Assembly (NCBI RefSeq): GCF_003013715.1
Contig: NC_072818.1
Coordinates: forward strand, 806,001-870,000
Direction: 5' to 3'
DNA from: Candidozyma auris
Lineage: Eukaryota; Ascomycota; Pichiomycetes; Serinales; Metschnikowiaceae
DNA length: 64,000 nucleotides
Shown one piece after another: positions 9,340-17,804 of this stretch. A model generated the notes under the pieces. The model ran no database searches. It had not been told where the DNA came from and was given only the letters and a program-made list of their open reading frames with translations. Within the stretch, counting starts at the first letter, position 1; the number at the start of each line of letters is the position of its first letter. Position numbers and translations under genes: made by a program.

Positions 9340-10785
9340 TTACAAGAGAATCACGGCTTCATCCGTCATATCAACACCGTCGGCGGCCATGACGTAGTCT
9401 TCATGGCCTGTGCTCTGCAACAACTTCTTCTCCACGTCCTCTATCAACACAGGCGACGCCAACGTGGTCTGAGGCTCACTGGCATCCTCGAAATAGTCAG
9501 TCTCACCACTACTTTCAGAAGAAGAGCGAACTTTCCTGGACAATGCCTTGGTAGTCTCTTGCTCAGCACATCCCAACAGAGAACCGTTTGTGGCCTCTGC
9601 AACAACTAGAACACTCTCTGAAGTTGTAGCCTTAGTAACCACCGCTTTCTGCTTTTTCTGCTTCCTCTGCCTCTTTTTCTTACTCTTAGTAATCAACATA
9701 GAAGCCTCTGGGGCTTCCGGTTCCTCACCAACGCCCAGCTCTGCGACCATTGGGGCCTCTTTTGCCCGCTGTTCTTCCACGATATCTTTTAAGCCCGTCA
9801 ACACATCCAATGCATCCTTCAGCAATCTCCCCAGCTTCTTGAGAGCTCTGAACGCCTCCAACACATCGCCCAAAGGCTCCAATGTATCACCCAACGGCCC
9901 CAATGTATCTCCTGGAACCTTCAATGTATCGCCTGGAACCTCCAAAATATCGCCTGGAGCCTCTTCTGATATATCGGGCTCTACAGTTGCTCTTGGCGCT
10001 TCTGAAGTATCATTTGAAGCCTCCTCTGATTTCTCCATTACCTCCTGCTTCTCGGAATGAGATCTGCGTGTCTCCGTAGCAGTCTCTGCAATTGCCTTGG
10101 CGTCTTTCAAAATCTTCGACAGCAAACGGAAGGTGTTTTGAACGCGACCAAATTGGACCGACTCGTTTGGGTAGATGTTCCACGCTGGAGGTGCCGGTCC
10201 GCAAAATATGGGCTTGTGCAACGAAGACGCTTCAAAGAACTCGCTGAAAAGCGGCGTCAATGGCTCCAGCGGGTATCGATTGCTGAAGCTGGGAAACATA
10301 TCTTCAGAATCTCTCACTTCTGTTCCCTCGCCTGGCCAAAGATCAGGACCCGCCAGCGCTTCACTTTCAACGTTACCGTTGCCGTTGGAGGAAACGTTGC
10401 CGCCTGCCTCCAACAACTTACACGCCGCGTCGTAGTTGTACACCATAGCGTGGCCACTGGGCAAGTAGCCACAGAATCTGAGTTCTCCCCGTTTTGTGAG
10501 GAAAGGCACCTCTCTCCATCTTCTAGGGGGCAACGAAGCGGCAACGAAGAATTGGCGAAGCGCCTCAAGCGGAAACTTCATGATGGCCCGTAAAAACACG
10601 CTTAAGACGAGTTTGCTAGGGTGTGCCAGCTTTGAGGTTCCCTTTGGTTTGGCTGCAAATCTGCGCACATCCAAAGGTGGATATGGTCGACACACCGTGA
10701 GGTCGAGCTGGTTGTAGTCAAGTTCGATGAAACGGAAGAGGCAACCTTGGTTGATGATGAGCCTGGACACGAACGGAACGGTCAT
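9340..10785 (-). CDS. unrecognised protein with a five-fold 7-residue repeat and basic tract
   Basis: 481 residues from the first ATG; the open frame runs 18 codons further without one. I do not recognise the family. The N-terminal 130 residues look globular (FIELDYNQLDLTVCRPYPP, GELRFCGYLPSGHAMVYNY). The middle is low-complexity and acidic, with five tandem 7-residue units of the type PGDTLxx/LGDTLxx, then a helical stretch. Near the C-terminus is a lysine/arginine tract (SKKKRQRKQKKQK) that could be a nuclear or nucleolar signal, followed by a Ser/Glu-rich acidic tail. No TM segment or signal peptide is seen. The gene is in a run of minus-strand genes and ends about 1.25 kb before SNQ2 starts. 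Coding status is supported by length and by non-random composition, not by homology. Confidence 0.7.
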   Translation of the reverse strand: MTVPFVSRLIINQGCLFRFIELDYNQLDLTVCRPYPPLDVRRFAAKPKGTSKLAHPSKLVLSVFLRAIMKFPLEALRQFFVAASLPPRRWREVPFLTKRGELRFCGYLPSGHAMVYNYDAACKLLEAGGNVSSNGNGNVESEALAGPDLWPGEGTEVRDSEDMFPSFSNRYPLEPLTPLFSEFFEASSLHKPIFCGPAPPAWNIYPNESVQFGRVQNTFRLLSKILKDAKAIAETATETRRSHSEKQEVMEKSEEASNDTSEAPRATVEPDISEEAPGDILEVPGDTLKVPGDTLGPLGDTLEPLGDVLEAFRALKKLGRLLKDALDVLTGLKDIVEEQRAKEAPMVAELGVGEEPEAPEASMLITKSKKKRQRKQKKQKAVVTKATTSESVLVVAEATNGSLLGCAEQETTKALSRKVRSSSESSGETDYFEDASEPQTTLASPVLIEDVEKKLLQSTGHEDYVMAADGVDMTDEAVILL

Positions 10786-11205
10786 GTTTGGAATTGGATG
10801 GTGCTGGGGAATATATGAATAAATGGGAAGAATTCGCACCCAGGCGAAAAGGGTCCTATTTATATGTGTGGAATTTTGGTGAGATACGTCTGGAGGAACA
10901 CCAAAAACAGATCAATTGTAGATCAAACGCTGAAGGGATGATGAAAACTTAGCAGGGTTGAACTTTCAAATTGTCCTGATATAGAACTTTCTCTGGGAAG
11001 ATGACGCCTACTGATCGCTACGGTAGCAGAAGACCAATTCGGCATTCAACAATACACCTAGATTCAATTGGCAGTTCTCTACGGCGGTCAAGTCGTTCTG
11101 ATTGAAAAGCAAGCAGTTGCAGTGCCAAAACGTAAGCAGGAGCAGTGTCTAGAGCTTCAGGGCTTGCCTACTTTCTTCAGGACTCCACTCCAGCATGCAT
11201 TCATT
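10786..11205. other. promoter of the unrecognised 481-residue protein
   Basis: Spacer between two minus-strand genes. A TATATG/TATTTATA-like AT stretch lies about 20-80 bases before the downstream ATG. No other feature seen. Confidence 0.45.
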
Positions 11206-11868
11206 TCACAAATGGGCCTCGAAAACCTTCTCTAGCTCTTCAGGAGACGACCCGCTCGACACTCCAGGCTCGACAATGCCGTCGATGCTCACGGTAGGCG
11301 TCACATGGACCCCCACGCCTCTCAAGTACTTGGTGAAGTACTTGATGTCAGCGGTAGCGTCGTTGCCGTCGTTGTTTGCATCCAGTACAGACTTCGAAGG
11401 CTGGATCTCCAACTTCTTGATCACGTCGTCCTTGCCAAAGGGGAGTTCCTTGACGCCAGCAAATACCGTATCGTTAATCTTCTTGTAGATCTGGTTCCTC
11501 GTCAACTCCGCCGTCGTCGAGTCGTAGAACTCCTCCTTGTTCTCAAAAATCACCTTTGAGATGTTCCAGAAAAGCTCGTTTGACTTGTCTGCTTCCTTTT
11601 CCCGCAACAATTGGGCCACAACTACAGAATACTCGTGCAAGAGCAGCGAGCTGGGATGCCATGGCTGCACGACATTGACAAACACAAATTGAAACTTGCC
11701 AGGATACTTTTTATCGAGAACAGGAATCACATCGAGGAGCTTCTTGTACAACTTTCCTGAAAAAGGGCAGTTGTAGTCCAAGTACAAATTGACCACATGA
11801 GGAGCCGCTTTGTTGATGGCTTGCGCAGAGCGCCAGTAATGGGTCAAAGCGTATTTTGGTGAGATCAT
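11206..11868 (-). CDS. DsbA-like thioredoxin-fold protein
   Basis: 220 residues, starting at an ATG. The opening beta-strand and active-site-like turn (VNLYLDYNCPFSGK, residues 26-39), the inserted helical region (about 70-150) and the late HVTPTVSIDG strand with a Thr-Pro motif that should be the cis-proline together indicate a DsbA/FrnE-type thioredoxin fold. The active site is CPFS (Cys34, Ser37), a CxxS monothiol form. It therefore more likely acts in isomerase/glutathione-linked or purely structural chemistry than as a classical dithiol oxidase. There is no signal peptide or TM segment, so a cytosolic or nuclear location is inferred. Small DsbA-fold proteins of this sort are widespread in fungi and mostly uncharacterised. 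Confidence 0.75.
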   Translation of the reverse strand: MISPKYALTHYWRSAQAINKAAPHVVNLYLDYNCPFSGKLYKKLLDVIPVLDKKYPGKFQFVFVNVVQPWHPSSLLLHEYSVVVAQLLREKEADKSNELFWNISKVIFENKEEFYDSTTAELTRNQIYKKINDTVFAGVKELPFGKDDVIKKLEIQPSKSVLDANNDGNDATADIKYFTKYLRGVGVHVTPTVSIDGIVEPGVSSGSSPEELEKVFEAHL

Positions 11869-12097
11869 GGTTGCTTCAAGTGGTCAATTGAGTTTTCTAG
11901 GTCAAGTTTAGGAAGAATGTGGTGGTGGAAACATCCAAGCTCGTTGGTTGCGATCCCCATATTTCGCGAAAAGTGTGGCTCCACACAATGGCCTGGAAAG
12001 GGATGGAAGAAACAAGTTGTACGGAGGTCGAGTTTTCACGAGATAACCTTTCAATTTTCCATTGACGCAGATTTTTCAAACCGATGGATTCAATAAA

Positions 12098-14041
12098 TCA
12101 CAATTTTTGTGCTTTTTTTGCAGCCATTGCTAGCTGCTCTCTTCTCTCTTGTAGCTGTTGAGCTAAGGACTTCTGCTTGGGCTTTACTGGAGGACTAACG
12201 CTCATGGGAACCAACTTGATGCGTTTGGCTCTGGGCTGCTGTACTGTGGACGAGCTTAGGAGTGACTGATTCCAATCTAAAGCAGCAATGTTGAATTCTT
12301 GACTGATCGCATGAGGCTTCACTGTTCCATCCGCCTTCTCTTTCTTGATACTTGTATCGGCCCTTGTCTCGCTCTTGATAAGCGCATCCTGCTTCGTCGT
12401 CTCTTTCTTTATAATTGTGGTCAAAGGCCCCTTTCCGGACTCAGGTAGACGCTCTTCGTGGCTGTTTACAGGAGAAGTTTGCGAGGAAAGACGGTACGAA
12501 GTCTCCTGTTCTTTGGTAAATGCTTGAGCCAGCAGGGGAAGCGGCAGACTGTTTGGGGATCTTTTGTAGTTTGCTGAACGAGAAGGGCTTAGATTAGGAT
12601 AAGCAATATTAGACAGAGAAAAGGAACGTGACTTTCCCTTCATTTGAGCTTGCACCGTTTTCATGGGCTTTATTTCATCAGCATGAGCGCTCTCGGTTAT
12701 CATCGACGTCCGGCTCGTGGGTGGGAGTGTGGTGGAGGACGGCGGCTCCAAGGCAGTCGTCGAGCTGCTCGGAACCACATCACCGGGCGCCAGCGCTGGT
12801 GCTCGTGGGTATCGTGTTGACAACTGAACTGAAGGAGGTAGTTTGTATTTGGCAGGAAGGATGACTCGAGGCCGCTTGTGCAGCGCCTGCTCTGGCAAAT
12901 TGTGCTCAACAAATGGTTTCTTACTCTTGCCAACTTTAGGAGACAGGGCGTCGTCAGAGTAGTATTCCGACTCGTCATCCAGATATTCCAGTGACTTGCC
13001 ATTGTCTGATTCATCAACAGAGAGATCAGCATCAACTGTAGTATTGTTTGACTTGGAACAGTTTCGCTTGGTGCGGTTAAATGCTACCACTTTGATGTCA
13101 CCAGATGCTTGTGATTCCTTAACAGTCCTCATAGGGTACTTTTTCGAGGGTAGAATTGTGCTCTTGTTTTCAGCAGCTTCTTCTTGCTTGCCCATATTCA
13201 GTTGAACAACTCTAGGAGACACATTCACAGGTTCACCCTCCGTGAGCTTCTCCTTCTTCACATCTATAAATTCCTCATCAATTCCTGTGATTTCTTCATT
13301 CCCAGTGGGCCACAATGGAACACTCGTGTCTTGCACTCTGGACTCGTGATTCTCTTCCTCCTTGTCCATCTTCTCTTCCTCCTTGTCCATCTTCTCTTCC
13401 TCCTTGTCCTTCTTCTCTTCCTCCTTGTCATTCTCCTCTTCTCCCTTGCCCTCCTTCCCTTCATCCTCATTCACCTCCTCATCTCCCTTCTCTGATTCCT
13501 CAGCATTCTCACCCCAGCCGCCCATCTCCTGAAGCTGCCTCTCGAGCTCCTCCAAGATCTCCCTCTGCTTCTCTCTCAAGTACTCGCTGTCCTCACTCAA
13601 CTCCTCCACATGTGAGGACATGACTATCTCCTGCTCTGACTCCTCCAGCTCCAGCGATGGATTGATTACTCTGCGTCTGGAGGTCACTTCGTACCGCTTG
13701 TACCTTCTTTTCGGTTTTGCTGGCTGCTTGAGAGGCGTGCTGGACACAATAGTTGTTGCGGTTTCTTGCGGGGGCTTATCGTCTTCTTCTGGGTCGCTTA
13801 GAAGGTCGGCTGTCTCTGCTGGCTCTGCTGGCTCTGCTGGCCTTGCTGGCTCTGCTGGCTCTGCAGATTCTGCAGATTCTGCATTTTCAAATGCTTGCGG
13901 TAGAAGAGCTGAAACTAGTTTCATAAAGTGACCCTGTTTACTAGAATTCTTGTGGATTATTGGTGGTTGCAGCCCGCTGTTTCTTTGTCTGGGAGGAGAG
14001 GGCTGACCTTCACCAAAAATGATGTTTTTGACTCGTCGCAT
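12098..14041 (-). CDS. large acidic low-complexity protein, function unknown
   Basis: 647 residues from an ATG at the frame start; family not recognised. Features seen: a basic N-terminus, an Ala/Glu/Pro repeat tract (about 53-77, units AEP/AES), a basic patch KPKRRYKRYEV, a predicted coiled coil around 145-180 (EYLREKQREILEELERQLQEM), and a very acidic Lys/Glu block (about 185-235) with repeated KEEEKMDKEEE units. Two long Ser/Pro/Thr-rich stretches follow, then a basic helix at the C-terminus (QQLQERREQLAMAAKKAQKL). The alternation of acidic, basic and Ser/Pro regions is typical of chromatin, spindle or nucleolar scaffold proteins, but no domain proves it. It lies immediately downstream of BEM1 on the same strand. 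Confidence 0.7.
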   Translation of the reverse strand: MRRVKNIIFGEGQPSPPRQRNSGLQPPIIHKNSSKQGHFMKLVSALLPQAFENAESAESAEPAEPARPAEPAEPAETADLLSDPEEDDKPPQETATTIVSSTPLKQPAKPKRRYKRYEVTSRRRVINPSLELEESEQEIVMSSHVEELSEDSEYLREKQREILEELERQLQEMGGWGENAEESEKGDEEVNEDEGKEGKGEEENDKEEEKKDKEEEKMDKEEEKMDKEEENHESRVQDTSVPLWPTGNEEITGIDEEFIDVKKEKLTEGEPVNVSPRVVQLNMGKQEEAAENKSTILPSKKYPMRTVKESQASGDIKVVAFNRTKRNCSKSNNTTVDADLSVDESDNGKSLEYLDDESEYYSDDALSPKVGKSKKPFVEHNLPEQALHKRPRVILPAKYKLPPSVQLSTRYPRAPALAPGDVVPSSSTTALEPPSSTTLPPTSRTSMITESAHADEIKPMKTVQAQMKGKSRSFSLSNIAYPNLSPSRSANYKRSPNSLPLPLLAQAFTKEQETSYRLSSQTSPVNSHEERLPESGKGPLTTIIKKETTKQDALIKSETRADTSIKKEKADGTVKPHAISQEFNIAALDWNQSLLSSSTVQQPRAKRIKLVPMSVSPPVKPKQKSLAQQLQERREQLAMAAKKAQKL

Positions 14042-14392
14042 ATCTTATTAGATTCTATAGAGACAATTTTATAGATTTACAGCTTTCAGCCATTGGAGTA
14101 TTGGGAAGTTCTGTTCGTGGCTCTGATGTTTCTCTATGTGGAGACTTTCATGTTATATTTTGATTTTTCTACATATCGCGTGTGGGTAGATGGACAGATC
14201 CTAATTACAACGTTAAATTTCATTATCTTCTACCAACGAAGAGAAACTGCAAAGACTTTTAAGGACACATTGGAGATCATGCGGAACTGAAGTGGAATAG
14301 TGTCAGATAATATGCAATGCACCGGTAGACATGCTTAGTGTAAGCGGCATTTTCGTAGATCCTAGAAACCTCATCGATTAGTCACAATCACG
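14042..14392. other. spacer and promoter of the acidic protein
   Basis: AT-rich, no coding sequence supported. It separates the BEM1 stop from the next minus-strand start. Confidence 0.45.
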
Positions 14393-16195
14393 TTAGTAAG
14401 AAGGGGCCGGTAGAATGACTATCTTACATTTGTCATGCAAAACACCGTGGAACCTCGAGTCGTCGCTTATCTCTTTCTCGTAGAGAAGTGTCCATTGCTC
14501 GTCACTTAGGCTTTCAGACACAATGTGGTGGGCGTCCATGAACTCCTCGTACTCCTCTTTCAAAAAAAGCGAAACCAGCTGCGACGAATCTGGCTCGTCT
14601 GGTGATTCTAGCCCGAGACGCTTGGCAAGCTTGAGTTTCAAGTCCAGCAACTTAAGTTGCACCGGCAAAAGCAACACAAAGATATCGTCTTCAAAGTAAA
14701 ATTTCACCTTCACCTTGGGCTGCTTGCCGCCGCCCGTACTCTCGTTTTGCAGACCAAGTGTAGTGTTGATTCCGGGAGACAGCCCCCTGTTGTTACTGTA
14801 GGAGTCCAGCGACGGCGTGGTAGAGCTTCTGTTGCGTTGTTGGAGCTGCATATTCAGATACTGCGATAGCCTTTCTTGTTGGTAGCCCAGCTGCTGGTTG
14901 ATGGGTTTCGACAGGCGGTCGCCTTTACTGACGAACTCTCTATCGAGACCGTTGTTCTGCACTTCAAAAAGCGCCAATACTTCGTCACATCGAGAAATGT
15001 GTGGAGGCAACGCAATTAAGCTGCGCAAGTAGTAGTCGAACCCTTCTCGGCGTTTCAGCGTCACCTTCTCATTAACATCCTTCAACGGGCCCAGCAATCC
15101 AGGAATCGTACGCCGGACTCCCTCCACTTTCCCAGCCTCCTCTGGGAACTTCTCAAGGAGCCTCACTTGCAAATTAAAGAAATCCTCATAGAATCTGTAC
15201 AACTGGCGAGTGTTGCCCGTCAGCGTGCGGGCAATAATGATGTACTGGTACCTGCTTGTATCGTTGTACGCAGCCAAGTGGTACGAGTCGACGGTGGCCT
15301 CCACGATGACCGTTCTTGAGGAGGCCGACGACGACCGCGTCAGGGAGTTTTCATTGTGGGAAAATTGCGATGGAGCCAGGGACGAAGCGTTTGTGCCCGT
15401 GGGCCGCGTACTTGCCTGGTAAATGGCCGTCAGCTCTTTCCACTCCTCGACAGTGGGGATCTTGAACCTCGTGATCACCGCCTCCATGTCATTCCCGGCG
15501 GCTGCCTCCACCGGCGCCAGCGGATTGTATTTGTCTACGATACTTACGTAAGACGCTGGCACAAGCCCGGGGCCGCCCAACCGGTTGATGGGTTTGGCAA
15601 TGAACCACTCGTAGTCGTGGTGGGCACATATCACCAAATGTTCTCCCGGAACGATGTCCAACTCGTCTTCACGTTCTGCCCTGAAATCGTAAAGTGTAAT
15701 CGCATACAAGGTTCTGTTCTGGCGCAGCGCTGCTGCCTTGTGGAACTGCTGCTGCTGAATATTCTGAATTGTCTGCTGCTGGATCTGCAAAATCTCCTGC
15801 GGCAGCTGTCTTTTGCCCAAATTCGGGTCCAGCTGGTCGATCTCGTTGCTTCTGGCCAGCTGATGCCCGCTTTTATTGATCAATTCAAAGTACAGCTTAG
15901 GAACCATGCCCCTCTGGTGGGTCATCGGGTTTGTTGCCTCGTACCAGCCTTTTTGCTCGGCTTCAAGCGCTGCTTCGCTCTCTACAAGATGGAAAAAATC
16001 GCCTTTTTGGAATGAAAGCTCCTCGGGACCTTGAGGACGGTAATCGTAGAGGGCCTTGATCACTTTTGTTGGAGAATTGAGCACCATGTTGAGATCATTG
16101 TGGGACGTCAGCGAAACGCGTGAAATTGAGTGTTTTGGTGAGGACGTTGACGAAGAGTTCGACAGACGTTTGCTCCGGCGGAACGATTTGATCAT
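14393..16195 (-). CDS. BEM1: Bem1 polarity scaffold (SH3-SH3-PX-PB1)
   Basis: 600-residue scaffold for Cdc42 polarity signalling. The domains are in the order of the Bem1 family: SH3-1 at 44-106 (KALYDYRPQGPEELSFQKGD), SH3-2 at 162-222 (AITLYDFRAEREDELDIVPGE), PX at about 294-412 (phosphoinositide binding, RRTIPGLLG) and a C-terminal PB1-like domain at about 500-600 that binds Cdc24 in the family. A Gln-rich linker joins the two SH3 domains. The ATG chosen gives MIKSFRRSKR; the open frame continues 88 codons upstream, but that part looks like non-coding sequence and contains the promoter motifs. Upstream are an ACACCCGTACACC Rap1-like site and a TGGCTGCRAA motif, 72 and 97 bases from the ATG. 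Confidence 0.96.
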   Translation of the reverse strand: MIKSFRRSKRLSNSSSTSSPKHSISRVSLTSHNDLNMVLNSPTKVIKALYDYRPQGPEELSFQKGDFFHLVESEAALEAEQKGWYEATNPMTHQRGMVPKLYFELINKSGHQLARSNEIDQLDPNLGKRQLPQEILQIQQQTIQNIQQQQFHKAAALRQNRTLYAITLYDFRAEREDELDIVPGEHLVICAHHDYEWFIAKPINRLGGPGLVPASYVSIVDKYNPLAPVEAAAGNDMEAVITRFKIPTVEEWKELTAIYQASTRPTGTNASSLAPSQFSHNENSLTRSSSASSRTVIVEATVDSYHLAAYNDTSRYQYIIIARTLTGNTRQLYRFYEDFFNLQVRLLEKFPEEAGKVEGVRRTIPGLLGPLKDVNEKVTLKRREGFDYYLRSLIALPPHISRCDEVLALFEVQNNGLDREFVSKGDRLSKPINQQLGYQQERLSQYLNMQLQQRNRSSTTPSLDSYSNNRGLSPGINTTLGLQNESTGGGKQPKVKVKFYFEDDIFVLLLPVQLKLLDLKLKLAKRLGLESPDEPDSSQLVSLFLKEEYEEFMDAHHIVSESLSDEQWTLLYEKEISDDSRFHGVLHDKCKIVILPAPSY

Positions 16196-17084
16196 GTTTT
16201 GCACTTTGAAAGAATTTGGTGCAAGCTGGGTAGGCGATTTAACTTTTGTTACTATGAGGAAAGAAACACCCGTACACCATCTACAGGTAGGTGGCTGCGA
16301 ACGAAAAAAGCAGGGTGCCTTCTCGAGCAGGTTAGGCAATTCTAAGGGGCACCTCGAAGGCTTCGAGACAGTTTGAACATATGTATTAATAATTGGGCAG
16401 GATTTGAGGGGTTTGCTATTTAGTGGCGCGTAGAGGATTTGATTCAAGGCTGAAACCACAACACGTGACTTTTTCGCCTCGATCGTCTACCACGCTTATG
16501 TGTCTGTGAACCCTGACAAGACGCGACTCATTGGGGGTCTGGCAGGTTTTTCCGTGATGACGGCAAACCCACTGTAAGTTTTCGAAAACAGGCCATAATA
16601 CCCCAAAATGTGTTGATTTTACGTTTTAGAAGTCCGAAGAAAAATCATGATAGCCGTTCTGTCGTTGTTAGTGGCCGGACGCTGATGGTCATTATGAAGG
16701 ATAAATGCATCAAACTTGTAAACCGGTAATGAAAGATAGTGTGCCAACAAAAAATCTGAAAAGAGCAGTATAAAATCCAAAGATGGTTAGCCATTGACAT
16801 TGTTCACGGTGGGAAGCCAGTCCATTTCAGTTGGCCTGCTTGATTCTCCTGATCTTGAAATATGCGCCTCAGTCGCCAAAGGTCATGAAGCTCAGAGAAA
16901 AAGAATTTTCTTACATTCGCCTTTCGTCCAATGGGTACACTCTGATCAAATCTGCCGTCAAGATGAGTCTCATCGACAATGTGCTCTGTCTCACCTTCTT
17001 GACCTCCATTCTTCGAACTTCTTAGTACCTTTCGAAAGTCGTCAAATGGAGCCTGCTTCGAAAAGCCCAAGCTTGCCTGTTGGG
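16196..17084. other. BEM1 promoter region and HAP3 3' spacer
   Basis: Non-coding. It contains the Rap1-like and TGGCTGCRAA sites near BEM1; the remainder shows nothing I can assign. Short open frames between 16.8 and 17.1 kb on both strands have no recognisable protein. Confidence 0.5.
16267..16279 (+). promoter_or_regulatory. Rap1-type site upstream of BEM1
   Basis: CACCCGTACACCA preceded by A, matching the yeast Rap1 consensus ACACCCRYACAYM. The same 13-mer occurs upstream of CFEM protein 2 and CYP52. Confidence 0.55.
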
Positions 17085-17588
17085 TCATCCACTAGCCTGC
17101 CCGAGGTAGTCAAAGTCAGCGCTGAAATCGACATAATCCTCTGGAGTCAACTCGTACGCCATCTCGTTCAACTCGTCACTATCGCTGTCACGAGCGTATC
17201 TTTTCCGAGACCGGCCCGCTTGCCTTCTTTCCGCCTCCATCTGCTCATACTGCCTATATTTGGCAAGGTAGATCTTCAACGTTTCAGCATAGTGCTCAAA
17301 CCCTAAAGTGAACATCGCCCAAAGCATGTCTTCACCATTGAGCGTCTTGCGTTTCTCGAGCTTGCTTTTATCGGCCGCCTGCGACGTTATGAAACTAATG
17401 AACTCTGAAACACACTCTTGAACACATTCTTTGGACTCCTTTGAAAGCTTAGCGTGCGGTGGGAGCGCCAGCTTCATCACCCTGGCAACGTTGGCAATGG
17501 GCAAAAACCGATCCTGCTCCTTGATCTCGTAGTCACAGTTCCTCAAATCATCTTCCACTTCCTCGTCCTTGACTTTCTTGTGCTTCAT
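17085..17588 (-). CDS. HAP3: Hap3/NF-YB subunit of the CCAAT-binding complex
   Basis: 167-residue histone-fold subunit of the heterotrimeric CCAAT-binding factor. Residues 24-112 carry the highly conserved NF-YB core: [48 protein letters not shown] and [19 protein letters not shown]. In this clade the complex (Hap2/Hap3/Hap5 with a Hap43-type partner) controls respiratory and iron-responsive genes. The C-terminal tail (about 115-167) is Arg-rich then acidic. In Candida there are two Hap3 paralogues, so the precise orthologue is open. A TATATAT stretch about 43-50 bases upstream (17631-17637) fits a promoter. Confidence 0.95.
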   Translation of the reverse strand: MKHKKVKDEEVEDDLRNCDYEIKEQDRFLPIANVARVMKLALPPHAKLSKESKECVQECVSEFISFITSQAADKSKLEKRKTLNGEDMLWAMFTLGFEHYAETLKIYLAKYRQYEQMEAERRQAGRSRKRYARDSDSDELNEMAYELTPEDYVDFSADFDYLGQASG

Positions 17589-17804
17589 TGCATCGCCTTG
17601 GGCGTGTTTGAATGGGTGCGAAATTCAGTACTATATATGTTTGCGTCAATGTGCGATTCTCGGACTCCCAGCCGCACTAACAACTGACATCCAAGAGACG
17701 GTAGAGAGAAGGGACACACTCAGCCCTCTTCGACTCTTTCGTACACCATGCAGGGTTCAACAGATAAAGCTTTGTGATTTCGACTTTGCTGTTGGCTTCA
17801 CTCT

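Noticed and set aside
16804..17088. 94-residue minus-strand frame touching the HAP3 stop
   Set aside because: Overlap with a preceding stop is a bacterial-style arrangement and there is no recognised protein; treated as 3' flank.
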